A stretch of DNA of 64,000 nucleotides from NCBI GenBank assembly GCA_020050685.1, contig JAGVKG010000046.1:62001-126000 (forward strand). The letters are read 5' to 3'. Numbering within the stretch: position 1 is the first letter of the stretch; every line of letters starts with the position of its first letter. Position numbers and translations under genes: made by a program. This stretch comes from Candidatus Obscuribacterales bacterium (lineage in GTDB: Bacteria > Cyanobacteriota > Vampirovibrionia > Obscuribacterales > Obscuribacteraceae). Shown piece after piece: positions 1 to 10,513 of the stretch. The notes beneath the pieces were generated by a model. The model was not told the origin of the DNA and ran no database searches. It saw only the letters and a list, made by a program, of their open reading frames with translations.

Positions 1-3000
1 GGCCAGTGCAATTGCACCGTTGGCTGTAACTGATAAGGTACCATCAGATGATAGTAGGCCGGTTGACGCCACCACTAAAACCGGTCCGGCTTGATTCGAG
101 GAAATGTCGATTGCGCCGGAGCCTGCGGTGAATTCATAAGTACCGGCAACTATGACTTGTGTTGTAGTGCTTGCACCGGTAATATTGACATTGACCGGTG
201 TCAGTGCAGAGAAACCTTGCATGGTTACTACAACATTTACAGGGATATTTGTTGCCGTGAGTGTGGATGCAAGCATGCTTGGACCAATAATTACATTGCC
301 GCCGGTTGCCACGCCACCTTCGACAATCAATGTGCCACCAATTTCCATTGAGGTTTGGAGAGATAGAAGCAAGTTTGTCACTGTCAAGCTTGTCAGATCA
401 AGACTGACAATTGGCCCGGAGGGCGCCGTGGATGAACTTGAGTTGATAGTCACCCCACCATTGAACTGAATACTGGTGCAGCATTCAACTTCAGAGTTGT
501 ACATGACAAAGGCGATCACTGTGGAGTTTGTTACATTAACGGTATTTGTTGGTGGTGAGTCTGTAATTAGATTAGTTCCCCAATAAACTTGACCTGTGCC
601 GGATGCATTCACAACCGTATTAGTAGGAGCAGATCCGGCAGCTGGGTTGTTTGGAAATGCTCCGGCAATTAAATAAACATTGCCTGAATTGGCCGCGGTT
701 GATTCGGCCGTAAGCACAGCGTCTTGATCTAAAACCAAATTATCTCCCTGCAGAAGTAAGTCACCTTGCCTAACGGAAAGCGTTGCGCTGTTAGTTACAG
801 TCAAGTTGCCGCCAATCTGGCGAACGGTTAATGATAACGATCCGCTGGCGCCGGCGCCGGTGTCATTGACGAGTATGTCTCCCACTTCCAGATCGGACTC
901 CTGGATGGTTACGGAGAAGCTCGTATAGGCCGAGCCGGCTAACAGGGTAGTTATGTGTTGTTGGATGACGGCTACAGCACCACCGGTGCTGTTAAGTGTG
1001 ATCTCATTGCCTGCAGCCATTGAGTCACTAACGTTCCCGTTTGAGGTAATGGTAATGTCTTGATCGGCATTGATCAAAACGGAGTTAGAAGCCGATAGTA
1101 TTGTTGATGAATTGTCATTAAATGGTGATGTTTCCACCACAATATTTCCGTTTGTACTGGTTATATCCAAGTCAGCGCCGCTGCCAACAAATGTTGAATT
1201 TGTTATGGAAATGCTTCCATCATTATTGATTATTGACGCTGCACTATCCCCATACATTCCGGCATCATTCGATAAAAGTATGTTGCCCGAGCCGTTTGTA
1301 ATCGTAAGTGAACCAGTATTTAGTAGAGCCTGATTCGAGATAATGATGTTCCCGTCAAGATTATCTATATCAATCCCGGTGCTTGCTGTTAATTGAGCTA
1401 GATTGGTGATTGTAATAGCGCCGGCACCCGTGCTGGTTATGGTGGCAGTGTCATTTGGTGCTTGGATGCCTGCAGAATTGTTGAACGTTATGTCACCGGT
1501 GCCTGCTTTGGTAATTGTTACTTGTGCGCTGCTTGCATACGTGGTCGAGCTGTTGTCGAATATTATGTTCCCATTGGTATTGGTTATCGATGTGGCTGTT
1601 GAGGCTCCTATTCCGCTTGCGTGATCAATGATCATCGAGCCACCGGTATTCTCTAGAAAAATATTTTCACCATTTATGACCGTGTTATGTGCGAGCAGAT
1701 CTCCGCCATCATTGGTGATAGTTGTATCTAAAGTGGCCCAGGCTTGGAGGATTGACAGTGGACCCAGACAGGTTGTGCCACCGGTATTGCTTATGGTAAG
1801 AGCACCGATAGCGCTGAAACGTGCTCCACCATTTACAATTAAATTACCAGATTGATTTTCAACCTCTATTTCGTAAGATGGGTTAGATGTTTCAAGCGAC
1901 ATACCGGCATTTATGGTCAGGTCGCCTGATGTGTTGGTGATAGTCATAGCCTGATCGGCAGTCAGGATACCAAAGACCGAACTCATTTCAAAAGCGCCAC
2001 CGTCTATAACCATGGCATCGCCGCTGTTAGTGATTGAAACTGCACCGTCCACAGTCAAATGCGTACCCAAGTGAATGGCAAGCGAACCAGTACCGTTGGT
2101 GATCGTCAGAGGCCCAAGAATTTCATGACTGACAATCGGTCCGCCTGGAATAACTGAAAGCGAGCTTCCGGAACTTAGAACCAGCAGTCCGCCGCCATCC
2201 ACGACTTGGACGGAATTGGCGGCATAATATGTTGTACCGCCCATTGGATCGCCGATTGAATTCAATGTGTATGGGGTCGTAATAGTTCCCATTGTCAATC
2301 CGGCTGTATTGTATACGTACAACATAAAGTTCTTATCCGCTGTCGCGGAAACTGTTCCAGTTATATTGGCTTGGCTGGCTATCACCGATCCGTTAGAACT
2401 CAAGAAACTTATAGCGGGTGAGTCTAGCGTTCCTCCGCCATCGGAGAATTGCGAACCATCACCAACTACCAAGTCTCCTGAACTTTGAATTGTTAAGGAA
2501 CCGGATGCAGTCACAGTGCCACCGTTATTTGTGAAGTTGGAAGTGTTAATTACAACAGTGGGAGCAGTTAGAGAAGCCGGCTGGCTCTGGCTGAAATTTC
2601 TCCAGAGCATCACCCCGCAGCAATTTCCGCTGGTAAGGGTTATTGTGCTTGTGACGCCATTGCCAAGCAACGTGCTGTCATGCACGAAGATCCCTCCGGT
2701 AGTATTAGTTAAATCCAGATCGCCATCAACCGTAATCTCGCCAGTCCATAAGGTTCTGGAGCTTACCGTTATCGAATAATCATTTGCCGCGCTTCCATTT
2801 ATCTGTCCGTTGATTTGAGCTTGGCTTACCGTGACAGATCCTGTATCACTGATAAAATCAACTTCTCCGTTAATGCTGCCACTGCCTGAAACAGAGACTG
2901 CTCCTGCCTGCTGAACTACTGTTGATCCTTCGCCCAACCGTGTGCTCAGCATTCCATTGTTAACAAGGCTCGGGGTGTCGAAGTTGATTGAACCTTCGTT

Positions 3001-6000
3001 GACGACCTGGACGGTACTACCGGCGGAAACAGTAATTTGATCCGGAGCATCTAAGTTGATTCCAGGTATGAGTGATTCGCCGCTGTTGCCATAAATCTGC
3101 AACGTCGCATTGGCGGCAATGACGAGCGTATCTGCTACTGTAAGTTCAAACAGGATACCCGCTTGTGATGAACCAAGAGTAACTGTGCCGGCAGTATCAT
3201 TTATATACACAGCACTTGGTCCGTTGGCGATAGCTGAAAGTGTCGAAGCATTAGTCTGAATTGGCAATAAGGCACTGCCAATATTTCCTGTGCCGGATCT
3301 TAGTGTTAAATTGGGCGTATTAAAGCTTCCGCTGTTTTGCTCAATATTACCAGTACCGCTTGCACCAAGGGTTAGACTACCGCTGGCTGCTATTGAACTG
3401 TTTAAAGTGACACCACCATCATTAGCGGTTGTCTGCAGCACGACATCCGGAGCGCTCACCAATCCGTCGATGACAATACTTCCCTCAACATTGGCAGTTA
3501 GGGATCCGTCACTTGTGAAAGAACCACCGGCAATTACATTGAATAAGTTTGTCGGAGTGCTTTGCAAATAGGAAGTAACATTCAAGGTTCCATTGGAAGC
3601 CGGACCAGTGGAGACGAACTCATGTGTGCCGGCAATGATTACTGAAGGGAGGCTGCTCGAGCTTGTCAGATCAATGTTGATTGAATCTGATGATGTGAAA
3701 TCCTCAAAGGTCGCAGTCACATCAACCGGAATGTATTCAGCACTAATCGATTGGGCTAAAACGGAAGGGGAGACAATCATGTTGCCACCAGTGGCAATTC
3801 CATTAGTGACGACTAGGGTGCCCCCGACTTGAGACAAATTTTGCAAGTTGGTGATTACGGCCACCGCATCGGGGTTTGTTAAATCCAAGTTGGAAATTAT
3901 GGTCGGAAGTGTATTTGCTGCGCTGGCATTAATCGTAACGCTGTCCTCAAGCAGAATTGCTGAGGCTGGTAAACTTCCTGTGTTGAAAACAACCTGCGTG
4001 CCATCAGCTCCGACTTGGTTATTGCCGGCTCCACCATCAATGCCATTTACTCCAAAGAATACTTCACCACCATCTTCGGTCGATACAGTTACTCCTGCTG
4101 GGGTGGTGCCAGGATCTGGAATTGCCGGTGGGTTGCCAATCACAATGTAGACTTGTCCAAATGTGGTGTCAGATGAAGTAATGAGAAATGTATATGCACC
4201 GATGACGATCGTCCCTGAGCTAGTGTCGTTGTTTTGTAATGTAATCGCGCCGTGTTGAGCAATGAGGGTTGCATTATCCAAGATACTTATGCTTGAACCA
4301 GAGCCAACTCCATCGACCTGGACGTTAATCATTCCTTTGCTGGCAAACATATCTCCAAGGTAGAGATTGGTGGCTGAGGCTTGTGGGTGAATAGAAATTC
4401 CGCCGCCATCGGCATATATGTTTCCGGCAATGGTACCTGTACCACCAACCGTGATTTGTCCCTTGATTGATTGAAAGCCACTGTTTAAGGAGATCTGTCC
4501 CAAATTGTTCACATCGTCTGCGTTTGTTGAAAGGGCTGTGCCGATATTAACCGTTAGTGGTGCACCATCTGGAGTTTCGATAGAAATTTCTCCGCCAGAG
4601 CCGAATGAGCCTATGCCGTTTGCAGAAAGGGTGCCGGCATTAAGTAGAAATGGTGCCAGGCCAAATTGCTGAATTTCCACATTGCCACCACTTGAGTTAT
4701 CACCGGCAGCATCAGCAAGCACGCTAAATGTACCGACACCGGTGAAAATAATTGGGTTGCCTATCAAGGCAAAGTTACCACCACCATTGGAATACGTTGG
4801 ACCAACACCCACGCCGCTAACGTCGTATGTTGCTGCGGGAATGCTTACAGGACCGAACTCTGACTCAAAATGAAGAGTGCCCCCGGCACCAGTTCCGGTC
4901 GGATTGACACTAATGTCACTTGCATTATCGATGGTTATGCCGCCGGTCCAACGGTTTGTCAGTGTTATCGCTCCGCCGCTATCGGCGTCACCGGCTCCGC
5001 TATTGGCAAGAATTTGGCCATCAACACCATTTGTCGTTGCTCCTGCACCGATAGTCAGTGGGTTTGAACTTACCGAGGTTATTTCGACATTACCTCCGGA
5101 GCCCGTTCCAACACCGCTTACGTCAATGGAATCAGATACAAATACGTTGCCAAAGTATGTGCCATCGCCGGGACTGTAGGTGCCGGCGCTCAAGGAAATC
5201 GTTCCGCCTCTCCCGTTTGTCCCAAGTGGTGCAACGGAAATAGCGGCGGGGTCTACAGTTATGTCATCGTAGGAATTAGTGACACTTACTTGCCCGCCAT
5301 TGCCATCATTTGCACCGCTATTGGCTGAAAGTGAGAACCCTCCCGGGCTAATCGAAATGGCAGTTCCTTCGGTGTCCGAAATGCTGATGTTTATGAATCC
5401 GCCATCACCTGTATCTGCACCATTTGCAGATAGTGAAAGGGTGGATCCGCCGGTTATTGTGAGGGTATTTGTACTGATTGTTATCGAGCCGCCATCGCCG
5501 TCGACGACACCATCGTTAGCTAATGTGCCAGAGGCTAAGGATACATTGGTTCCAGAAAAGAGCAAATAACCACCATTGCCACCACTTGCTGATGGTGCCA
5601 CAGATAGCTGAGCATAATCATCAATGACAATATTGCTAGCGCCAATTTGAATTTGACCGCCATTTGCACCAGCACTACTTCCGCCAGTGGCAGTTAATGA
5701 CCCATTTATACCTTGTCCTGCTGGAGTGCCAGGACCGACTGCAATAGTGCCACCATAGGCTGTAACTATTATTTCACCGCCATTTCCCGAACCGACACCG
5801 TTAGCACTAACTGAACCGTTGACTGTCAAAGTGCTGGTCGATTTAACTTCAATGAATCCGCCATTTCCAGAGGATCCACCGCCGTTATTTGTAACTGCAC
5901 CGGTCGTAATTGATCCAAGTCCGGTGGCTAGCTGGACATTTATTCTATTGCCAAATAAGCAAGTAGTACAGTTGCTAGCAGTTAAGTCCCCTGCCACAAT

Positions 6001-7833
6001 GTTGCCATGGCCAATTGCGAAGATTGTAAACGGATCAAAACTACCTGCGGTTATCGCACCGTTTTCTATGGTCATCGGTCCATCAATGTCTGTCCGCGTT
6101 GCATACAATATAATCGAGCCACCGCCGCCACTTCCTCCTGTGGTATCAACGTCTCCTACTTGAATTGCGTTGCCGAACGATCCAAATGTCGAGGCTAAAA
6201 CTTTTACATCCCCATTTGTGCCGCTGCCGGAGCCGCCAGTGGTGATTGGTGCACCTGTGGGTAAAAGAATTGTCTGCTGGACTCCACCATTGTATGGAGT
6301 AACAATGATTACATCGCCACCATTGCCGCTAGCGGCCGTGCTGCGGGTATCAATCATTGTGATGCCACCACCTTGGGTCAAATCAATATCGCCGCTAGTG
6401 CAGCAACCTGTGATCGTGAGAATCGATGATGTATCTCCGGGGGCGGGAGGCACAACTGATGATGGCCCATCAGAAGTAAAAACAACGCCAGCTAAAAGTA
6501 AAACATCTCCACCGTCGCCAGTTGACGAACTGGTATCAATTGCACCCACGCCGGCGGCACTAACAATATCTGTTTTGGCGACAATCGCCAAATTCTCGCC
6601 ATGAAATACAAGTGGGCTGTTTATTGTCACCGGCCCGTTTGTGTTATAGAAGGTCGGATCACCAGTTAATTGCATCACGCCTAAATTTAAATTGCTCGTA
6701 TCGGCAGTAACGTGAGCTTCACCGGCGTAGACATTGATCATTGCGGTAATGTCATCGACTTTCATATTCACGACGCCTTCGCCGGAATATAAGTTGAGGT
6801 GATTTGAGAAAACATCGCCACCCCAAAAGACCAAGTGTCTCTTTTCAGTAAGTGTTGCGTCCCTAACATTAATATTGCCGCTCAGTGCTGAGAGCGTGCC
6901 GCCTACATTGTTGACGGTCAAGTGCGAAGCTGTTGCTGCATTCATATTTATGTTTCCAGCAAGTGCACTCATCAATCCGGAATTTGTAATGTAGCCACTA
7001 CCAGAATACAAATTGAGATTCTGGGCGGCTTGCATAAGTGGTGCTGCTCCGGTTGCACCTTGTGGCAGGGCGTTAGTCACAGTGCCACCAGCAGAAACAG
7101 TTAGATTGCCGGAGCTTGTGATCGTGCCTGCGTTAACGATGTCTCCCAGCGCAGTAAGCGACAAGTCTAAGGTAGCGGCAAAGCCAGCCCCCAAAGCGGC
7201 TGGCGGAAGAACGGTAGATATTAATCCACCAACCTGATTGTAGATATTGTTTGCATTGAAGGATGCGGGAGATGCTTGGGGGCTCGTTGAGTACGCATAG
7301 AGTTTGCCGGAATTAGTCAAATTGCCAGACACACTAAAATTGGCATTGGCGCTGAAGTCTCCCCAGAGGCGTACATTCTGAGGTATCACTAGGTCGTTCA
7401 CCGATTGCAAGACACCGGCAGAAAGCGAGGCGCGACCGCCAACGGCTTGTCCCAGATCTCCAAGCTTGAGTCCCTGATAGTTATTGGAAAGCACCTGCGA
7501 TGCGGCAATTAATTCAGCGGCCGTAAGTAAATCTGAAGGGTTGATTACTCGTGCGGCACCTGCCAAATTGATCGTGACGGAATTGGTTATGCCCAGCAAT
7601 TCTGCTGAAAGGTTTCTGGTCGTGGAAGATAAGTCCAAATCCATCGGCGTTGCTGCTGCTTGCGGCGTGAATTGCACTGGCGCAGTTCGAGCTTGCCAGC
7701 CACCAGTTGCTGCACTCGACGTATCTTGTCCGCCAAAATCCCTATGCGCAAATGCGGCATAGGGATTTTGAATTACAAGTGAGACAAACATGCAGATAGC
7801 ACTGCATTTGACCAGCAAATGATTTGGTTTCAT
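1..7833 (-). CDS. Giant filamentous-haemagglutinin-like repeat surface protein, C-terminus beyond the window
   Basis: Read on the minus strand from the ATG at 7833-7831, this frame has no stop in the stretches I read, including at the left edge. It gives at least 2,611 residues and an incomplete C-terminus. The N-terminus is a signal peptide: basic start, hydrophobic core, likely cleavage after NPYAAFA near residue 29. The rest is low in Cys, Lys and Trp and rich in Gly, Ser, Thr, Asn, Val and Ile. It is built from irregular repeats of about 20-45 residues of the type GGxIxIxxxG and LSANGADTGDGG, as expected for a right-handed beta-helix. Such proteins (FHA-like and other secreted adhesins) are exported to the cell surface. 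I did not see the NPNG/NPNL motif of a two-partner-secretion domain, and no transporter gene is adjacent, so the export route is open. Many short plus-strand frames over this stretch are shadows. It stands alone, divergent from the methyltransferase gene. Confidence 0.85.
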   Translation of the reverse strand, partial: MKPNHLLVKCSAICMFVSLVIQNPYAAFAHRDFGGQDTSSAATGGWQARTAPVQFTPQAAATPMDLDLSSTTRNLSAELLGITNSVTINLAGAARVINPSDLLTAAELIAASQVLSNNYQGLKLGDLGQAVGGRASLSAGVLQSVNDLVIPQNVRLWGDFSANANFSVSGNLTNSGKLYAYSTSPQASPASFNANNIYNQVGGLISTVLPPAALGAGFAATLDLSLTALGDIVNAGTITSSGNLTVSAGGTVTNALPQGATGAAPLMQAAQNLNLYSGSGYITNSGLMSALAGNINMNAATASHLTVNNVGGTLSALSGNINVRDATLTEKRHLVFWGGDVFSNHLNLYSGEGVVNMKVDDITAMINVYAGEAHVTADTSNLNLGVMQLTGDPTFYNTNGPVTINSPLVFHGENLAIVAKTDIVSAAGVGAIDTSSSTGDGGDVLLLAGVVFTSDGPSSVVPPAPGDTSSILTITGCCTSGDIDLTQGGGITMIDTRSTAASGNGGDVIIVTPYNGGVQQTILLPTGAPITTGGSGSGTNGDVKVLASTFGSFGNAIQVGDVDTTGGSGGGGSIILYATRTDIDGPMTIENGAITAGSFDPFTIFAIGHGNIVAGDLTASNCTTCLFGNRINVQLATGLGSITTGAVTNNGGGSSGNGGFIEVKSTSTLTVNGSVSANGVGSGNGGEIIVTAYGGTIAVGPGTPAGQGINGSLTATGGSSAGANGGQIQIGASNIVIDDYAQLSVAPSASGGNGGYLLFSGTNVSLASGTLANDGVVDGDGGSITISTNTLTITGGSTLSLSANGADTGDGGFINISISDTEGTAISISPGGFSLSANSGANDGNGGQVSVTNSYDDITVDPAAISVAPLGTNGRGGTISLSAGTYSPGDGTYFGNVFVSDSIDVSGVGTGSGGNVEITSVSSNPLTIGAGATTNGVDGQILANSGAGDADSGGAITLTNRWTGGITIDNASDISVNPTGTGAGGTLHFESEFGPVSIPAATYDVSGVGVGPTYSNGGGNFALIGNPIIFTGVGTFSVLADAAGDNSSGGNVEIQQFGLAPFLLNAGTLSANGIGSFGSGGEISIETPDGAPLTVNIGTALSTNADDVNNLGQISLNSGFQSIKGQITVGGTGTIAGNIYADGGGISIHPQASATNLYLGDMFASKGMINVQVDGVGSGSSISILDNATLIAQHGAITLQNNDTSSGTIVIGAYTFLITSSDTTFGQVYIVIGNPPAIPDPGTTPAGVTVSTEDGGEVFFGVNGIDGGAGNNQVGADGTQVVFNTGSLPASAILLEDSVTINASAANTLPTIISNLDLTNPDAVAVITNLQNLSQVGGTLVVTNGIATGGNMIVSPSVLAQSISAEYIPVDVTATFEDFTSSDSINIDLTSSSSLPSVIIAGTHEFVSTGPASNGTLNVTSYLQSTPTNLFNVIAGGSFTSDGSLTANVEGSIVIDGLVSAPDVVLQTTANDGGVTLNSSIAASGSLTLGASGTGNIEQNSGSFNTPNLTLRSGTGNIGSALLPIQTNASTLSAIANGPSAVYINDTAGTVTLGSSQAGILFELTVADTLVIAANATLQIYGNSGESLIPGINLDAPDQITVSAGSTVQVVNEGSINFDTPSLVNNGMLSTRLGEGSTVVQQAGAVSVSGSGSINGEVDFISDTGSVTVSQAQINGQINGSAANDYSITVSSRTLWTGEITVDGDLDLTNTTGGIFVHDSTLLGNGVTSTITLTSGNCCGVMLWRNFSQSQPASLTAPTVVINTSNFTNNGGTVTASGSLTIQSSGDLVVGDGSQFSDGGGTLDSPAISFLSSNGSVIASQANITGTVSATADKNFMLYVYNTAGLTMGTITTPYTLNSIGDPMGGTTYYAANSVQVVDGGGLLVLSSGSSLSVIPGGPIVSHEILGPLTITNGTGSLAIHLGTHLTVDGAVSITNSGDAMVIDGGAFEMSSVFGILTADQAMTITNTSGDLTINAGMSLETSNPSYEIEVENQSGNLIVNGGARFSAIGALTISNTGGTTCLGPLSILQAWATLDTTITNDGGDLLAHNTVINGENIFLENTGGSMIIDHASGIGASTATSITNTNGNIIFDNSSTTYASSAQVTITKAGTGDITFNNSAGIQAPNDTATITSTGAGAITITNLAQLTASTGIDIDNLDGNIIISNQALLNTGSLTITNGSGNILLSNDAGMYGDSAASIINNDGSISITNSTFVGSGADLDITSTNGNIVVETSPFNDNSSTILSASNSVLINADQDITITSNGNVSDSMAAGNEITLNSTGGAVAVIQQHITTLLAGSAYTSFSVTIQESDLEVGDILVNDTGAGASGSLSLTVRQIGGNLTVTNSATLSVRQGDLLLQGDNLVLDQDAVLTAESTAANSGNVYLIAGAFPNNPAAGSAPTNTVVNASGTGQVYWGTNLITDSPPTNTVNVTNSTVIAFVMYNSEVECCTSIQFNGGVTINSSSSTAPSGPIVSLDLTSLTVTNLLLSLQTSMEIGGTLIVEGGVATGGNVIIGPSMLASTLTATNIPVNVVVTMQGFSALTPVNVNITGASTTTQVIVAGTYEFTAGSGAIDISSNQAGPVLVVASTGLLSSDGTLSVTANGAIALA

Positions 7834-8233
7834 CTTAAATGGATAGTCAGTCGACTGGTGATTGAGACCTGCGCCATCAAAATCAACCAAGTCGCTAAGC
7901 CGTCCCCTCGCCTAGACCCTTACCGCACGACCCTTCTGGTTCCATATACCCAAAACCTAGGCCAAGTGAACTTTTGCAGAGATTAAAAGTGGAATAAATC
8001 ATTCTGAAACAAGCAGAATCAAGCTTGTTTGTTGCACGGCAAAAGAAAAAATCTCCCGACAAAAATGCACAGTAGTTCTGGCGCAAATATGAAAGACAAG
8101 CTGGTACTGAGAAATTGATTACAGGCTAAAAAAACGTGCCTGACCTTTTGCTCGGCGTACTCTTCCCATAGACATAAGTTGTCTTCTATTTCAGAATCGA
8201 TAGATTGCGAAATGTAAATCGCGGGGCGGTAAT
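7834..8233. promoter_or_regulatory. Divergent intergenic region between the surface protein and the methyltransferase
   Basis: About 400 bases without a convincing gene. A short minus-strand open frame here has no family resemblance and no ribosome site. A perfect 10-base palindrome, CAGTCGACTG, lies at 7848-7857, about 15 bases upstream of the surface-protein start codon, where it could act as an operator or mRNA structure. Promoters for both divergent genes must lie here, but I could not identify convincing -35/-10 pairs. Confidence 0.4.
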
Positions 8234-8917
8234 TTGTCGTGGGTGTCTAATTTGCTGGAACTAGGTTCGCAAAATAATCGAAAGGCATACTCGCCTCAAT
8301 TTGAGAATCTGATTGTGGATGAGAAAAGAGCCAAAAGCCTGGTTGAGGGCAGCTTCTGCATTGGGCACAATTATATTGGCTGGCGAACCAGCCGGCAGTT
8401 TATTGCCGATTTGATCAATAAGCCTGGCACCATCATCGACATTGGCTGTGCCAATGGTTTTTTGTTGCGCAGCTTACAAGAATGGTCCGATTTTGAATTG
8501 ATTCCATATGGAATTGATATCAGCGAGTTGCACATTCGCCAAGCCAAAAAACTTTTCTTTCAAACCTATGACCAAGCCGGCCATGACTTGTCTGGCAATT
8601 TTGCCTGTGCCTCCATCGAAGAAGCCGCCTGGCTGGGTGGACACCGCTTGCCCGCACAGTACGATTTTGTTTACTGCACGATTGCACACACACGAACAGC
8701 TTACGAAGAAGCCCTCAAGCTGGTCCGTCCAGGTGGACGATTAATTTGTGGTTTTTATGGCCGAAATGAATATGCGGTCGGCTCCCCTGGGCAATTGGAG
8801 GAAAAGCAACTCTTGCTCAGACGCGTGGCGCGCTTAAAAGAGCAGGGCTGTGTGTTTGACGGAGTTGTGGAAAATCCTTTCGGCACCGGGCACATAATTG
8901 CTTGGCGCCAGTGCTGA
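8234..8917 (+). CDS. Class I SAM-dependent methyltransferase
   Basis: A 227-residue cytoplasmic protein with the Rossmann methyltransferase core. Motif I is IIDIGCANGFLL near residues 67-78, an acidic residue follows in GIDIS at the end of strand 2, and a motif-IV/post-IV stretch is seen in YDFVYCTIAHT and LVRPGGRLICGFYG. The SAM-binding fold is therefore clear, but nothing indicates the substrate. The start is TTG at 8234, about five bases after GGGGCGG; a GTG three codons later is an alternative. The gene stands alone, and the 150 bases downstream before the efflux genes suggest separate transcription. Confidence 0.8.
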   Translation: MSWVSNLLELGSQNNRKAYSPQFENLIVDEKRAKSLVEGSFCIGHNYIGWRTSRQFIADLINKPGTIIDIGCANGFLLRSLQEWSDFELIPYGIDISELHIRQAKKLFFQTYDQAGHDLSGNFACASIEEAAWLGGHRLPAQYDFVYCTIAHTRTAYEEALKLVRPGGRLICGFYGRNEYAVGSPGQLEEKQLLLRRVARLKEQGCVFDGVVENPFGTGHIIAWRQC

Positions 8918-9097
8918 GAAATCAATTTATTGATAGGCTAAAGGCAGGGTTGGCCTTGCTCTAACTAACTTTTATCTGGCTGATTTTGGGAAGGAGAGCC
9001 AATCGGGCGCCAACTTTAAATTATTCCTATAAATACAATTGTCTTATATGTTCTAATTTTACGTACTAAATATATGGCGACACTTTGGAAACGACTT

Positions 9098-10513
9098 ATG
9101 TCTTCGGCGGATAACTCTCTCAGCAAACATGCAATCTGGACGCGTGTGGTTGGTTGCCTGGCCATTGGCTTGGTTTCATTGAGCCTGGTAGCCTGTTCGA
9201 CTTCCAGTGCCTCCAAAAGAGACGATAAACAAGTCGAGAGCCTGCCCACCATTCAGCTCACAGCCGAAATGGCAGATAAGCTGAACATCAAGACGGAAAA
9301 GATCGAAAAGCGCGTGGTTACCGACGCTCTCCACGTAACGGGACAGATCAAACCTGACGTTGGCAAAGAAGTAAACGTCAACACCCGCTTTTCGGGGCGC
9401 ATAGTTGCGGTCAAAGTAGATTTGGGACAGGTTGTTCACCCGGGCGACGTCGTAGCCCTTGTCGACAGCCGTGAAATTGCTGAAATGCAAGCGGAAATGA
9501 TTGAGTCTCAATCCAAACTGCAAATTGCTATGGCGCAAGAAAAACGTGAACAACAAGTTTACGAAGAACAGCTGCGCCGTCCCACTTCATTGATTAGTGC
9601 CCAAACCCGCTATGAAGATACTAAAGTACAACTTGATTTGTCTAAGTCAGACCACGAGCGCTTGGAAGGTTTGTATAGAGAAAAAATTGCTGCTGCCAAG
9701 GATTTCTTTGCTGCCAGAGCTTCCTTAGCTAAGGCGCAAACGGCACATGCTCAAGCAGTAGCTGAGCTGGATAGAGAAAAACGACTCTACGCAAACAAAG
9801 CGCTGATGAAGAAGGATGTGGAACTAGCCAAAGCGCAAACCAAGCAGGCAAAACAACATCTTACGACTCTGCAGCAAAGATTGATTTTTCTTGGTGTAAA
9901 CGCCAGTACTATCAATCAGGTTCTTACCGAGGGACAAATTCACGAAGTGGTGCCAATTGTCTCGCCGGCTACTGGCGTTGTTTCACAAATACGCATTGCC
10001 GTTGGCGAAGTCCTCGGTCCGGAAAAGACTGCTTTCACGATTACAGATTTGACCACGGTTGTTGTCTCTGCCGATATTCCGGAAGTCGATTTCAGTAAGG
10101 TCAAATATGGCAGCCCAGTGACGATTCAAGTGGTTAGTTATCCCGATCAGGTATATCACAGCACAATTGATTACATTGGCGAGCGTGTGAATGAAGAGAC
10201 TCGTACTGTCGGTATCAGGGTCAAGCTGGATAATCCACATTATCGTCTGAAGTCCAACATGTTTGCTGAACTCGATATTGAAACGGAGCCCAGAACCTTG
10301 CTTGCTTGTCCGAAATCCGCCTTGCAGGATTATCATGGGCGCAAGGTAGTTTTTGTAAAAACGACAAATGGTTTTCAGGAAAGACCGGTGGCGATTGGCA
10401 CCACTCATGGTGGCTATTTGGAAGTGCTTTCCGGTTTGATTGATGGCGAGGAAGTAGTAACGGACGGAGCCGTCATGTTAAAGACCCAGCTTACGTATAA
10501 ACAGGCATCATGA
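9098..10513 (+). CDS. RND efflux periplasmic adaptor, CzcB/CusB type (lipoprotein)
   Basis: Membrane-fusion subunit that links an inner-membrane RND pump to an outer-membrane channel. The N-terminal signal ends in the lipobox LVAC, so the mature protein should be lipid-anchored. A biotinyl-lipoyl-like half-motif (GRIVAVKVDLGQVVHPGD) is followed by a long alpha-helical hairpin of Lys/Glu/Gln-rich sequence, the second lipoyl half (VSPATGVVSQIRIAVGE), then beta-barrel and membrane-proximal domains. I prefer ATG 9098 because GGAA lies seven bases upstream; the ATG at 9074 has no ribosome site. The stop overlaps the pump gene start as ATGA, so the two are translationally coupled. The adaptor lacks the His-rich N-terminus of some CzcB proteins, so metal specificity cannot be read. 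Confidence 0.88.
   Translation: MSSADNSLSKHAIWTRVVGCLAIGLVSLSLVACSTSSASKRDDKQVESLPTIQLTAEMADKLNIKTEKIEKRVVTDALHVTGQIKPDVGKEVNVNTRFSGRIVAVKVDLGQVVHPGDVVALVDSREIAEMQAEMIESQSKLQIAMAQEKREQQVYEEQLRRPTSLISAQTRYEDTKVQLDLSKSDHERLEGLYREKIAAAKDFFAARASLAKAQTAHAQAVAELDREKRLYANKALMKKDVELAKAQTKQAKQHLTTLQQRLIFLGVNASTINQVLTEGQIHEVVPIVSPATGVVSQIRIAVGEVLGPEKTAFTITDLTTVVVSADIPEVDFSKVKYGSPVTIQVVSYPDQVYHSTIDYIGERVNEETRTVGIRVKLDNPHYRLKSNMFAELDIETEPRTLLACPKSALQDYHGRKVVFVKTTNGFQERPVAIGTTHGGYLEVLSGLIDGEEVVTDGAVMLKTQLTYKQAS

Noticed and set aside
91-7762. Many plus-strand open frames of 60-144 codons
   Set aside because: They lie antisense to one continuous minus-strand frame with a signal peptide and repetitive beta-helix sequence; their own translations are Pro-rich and family-less, as expected for shadows.
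7895-8086. Small minus-strand gene in the intergenic region
   Set aside because: No ribosome site, no coding-like composition and no family resemblance.
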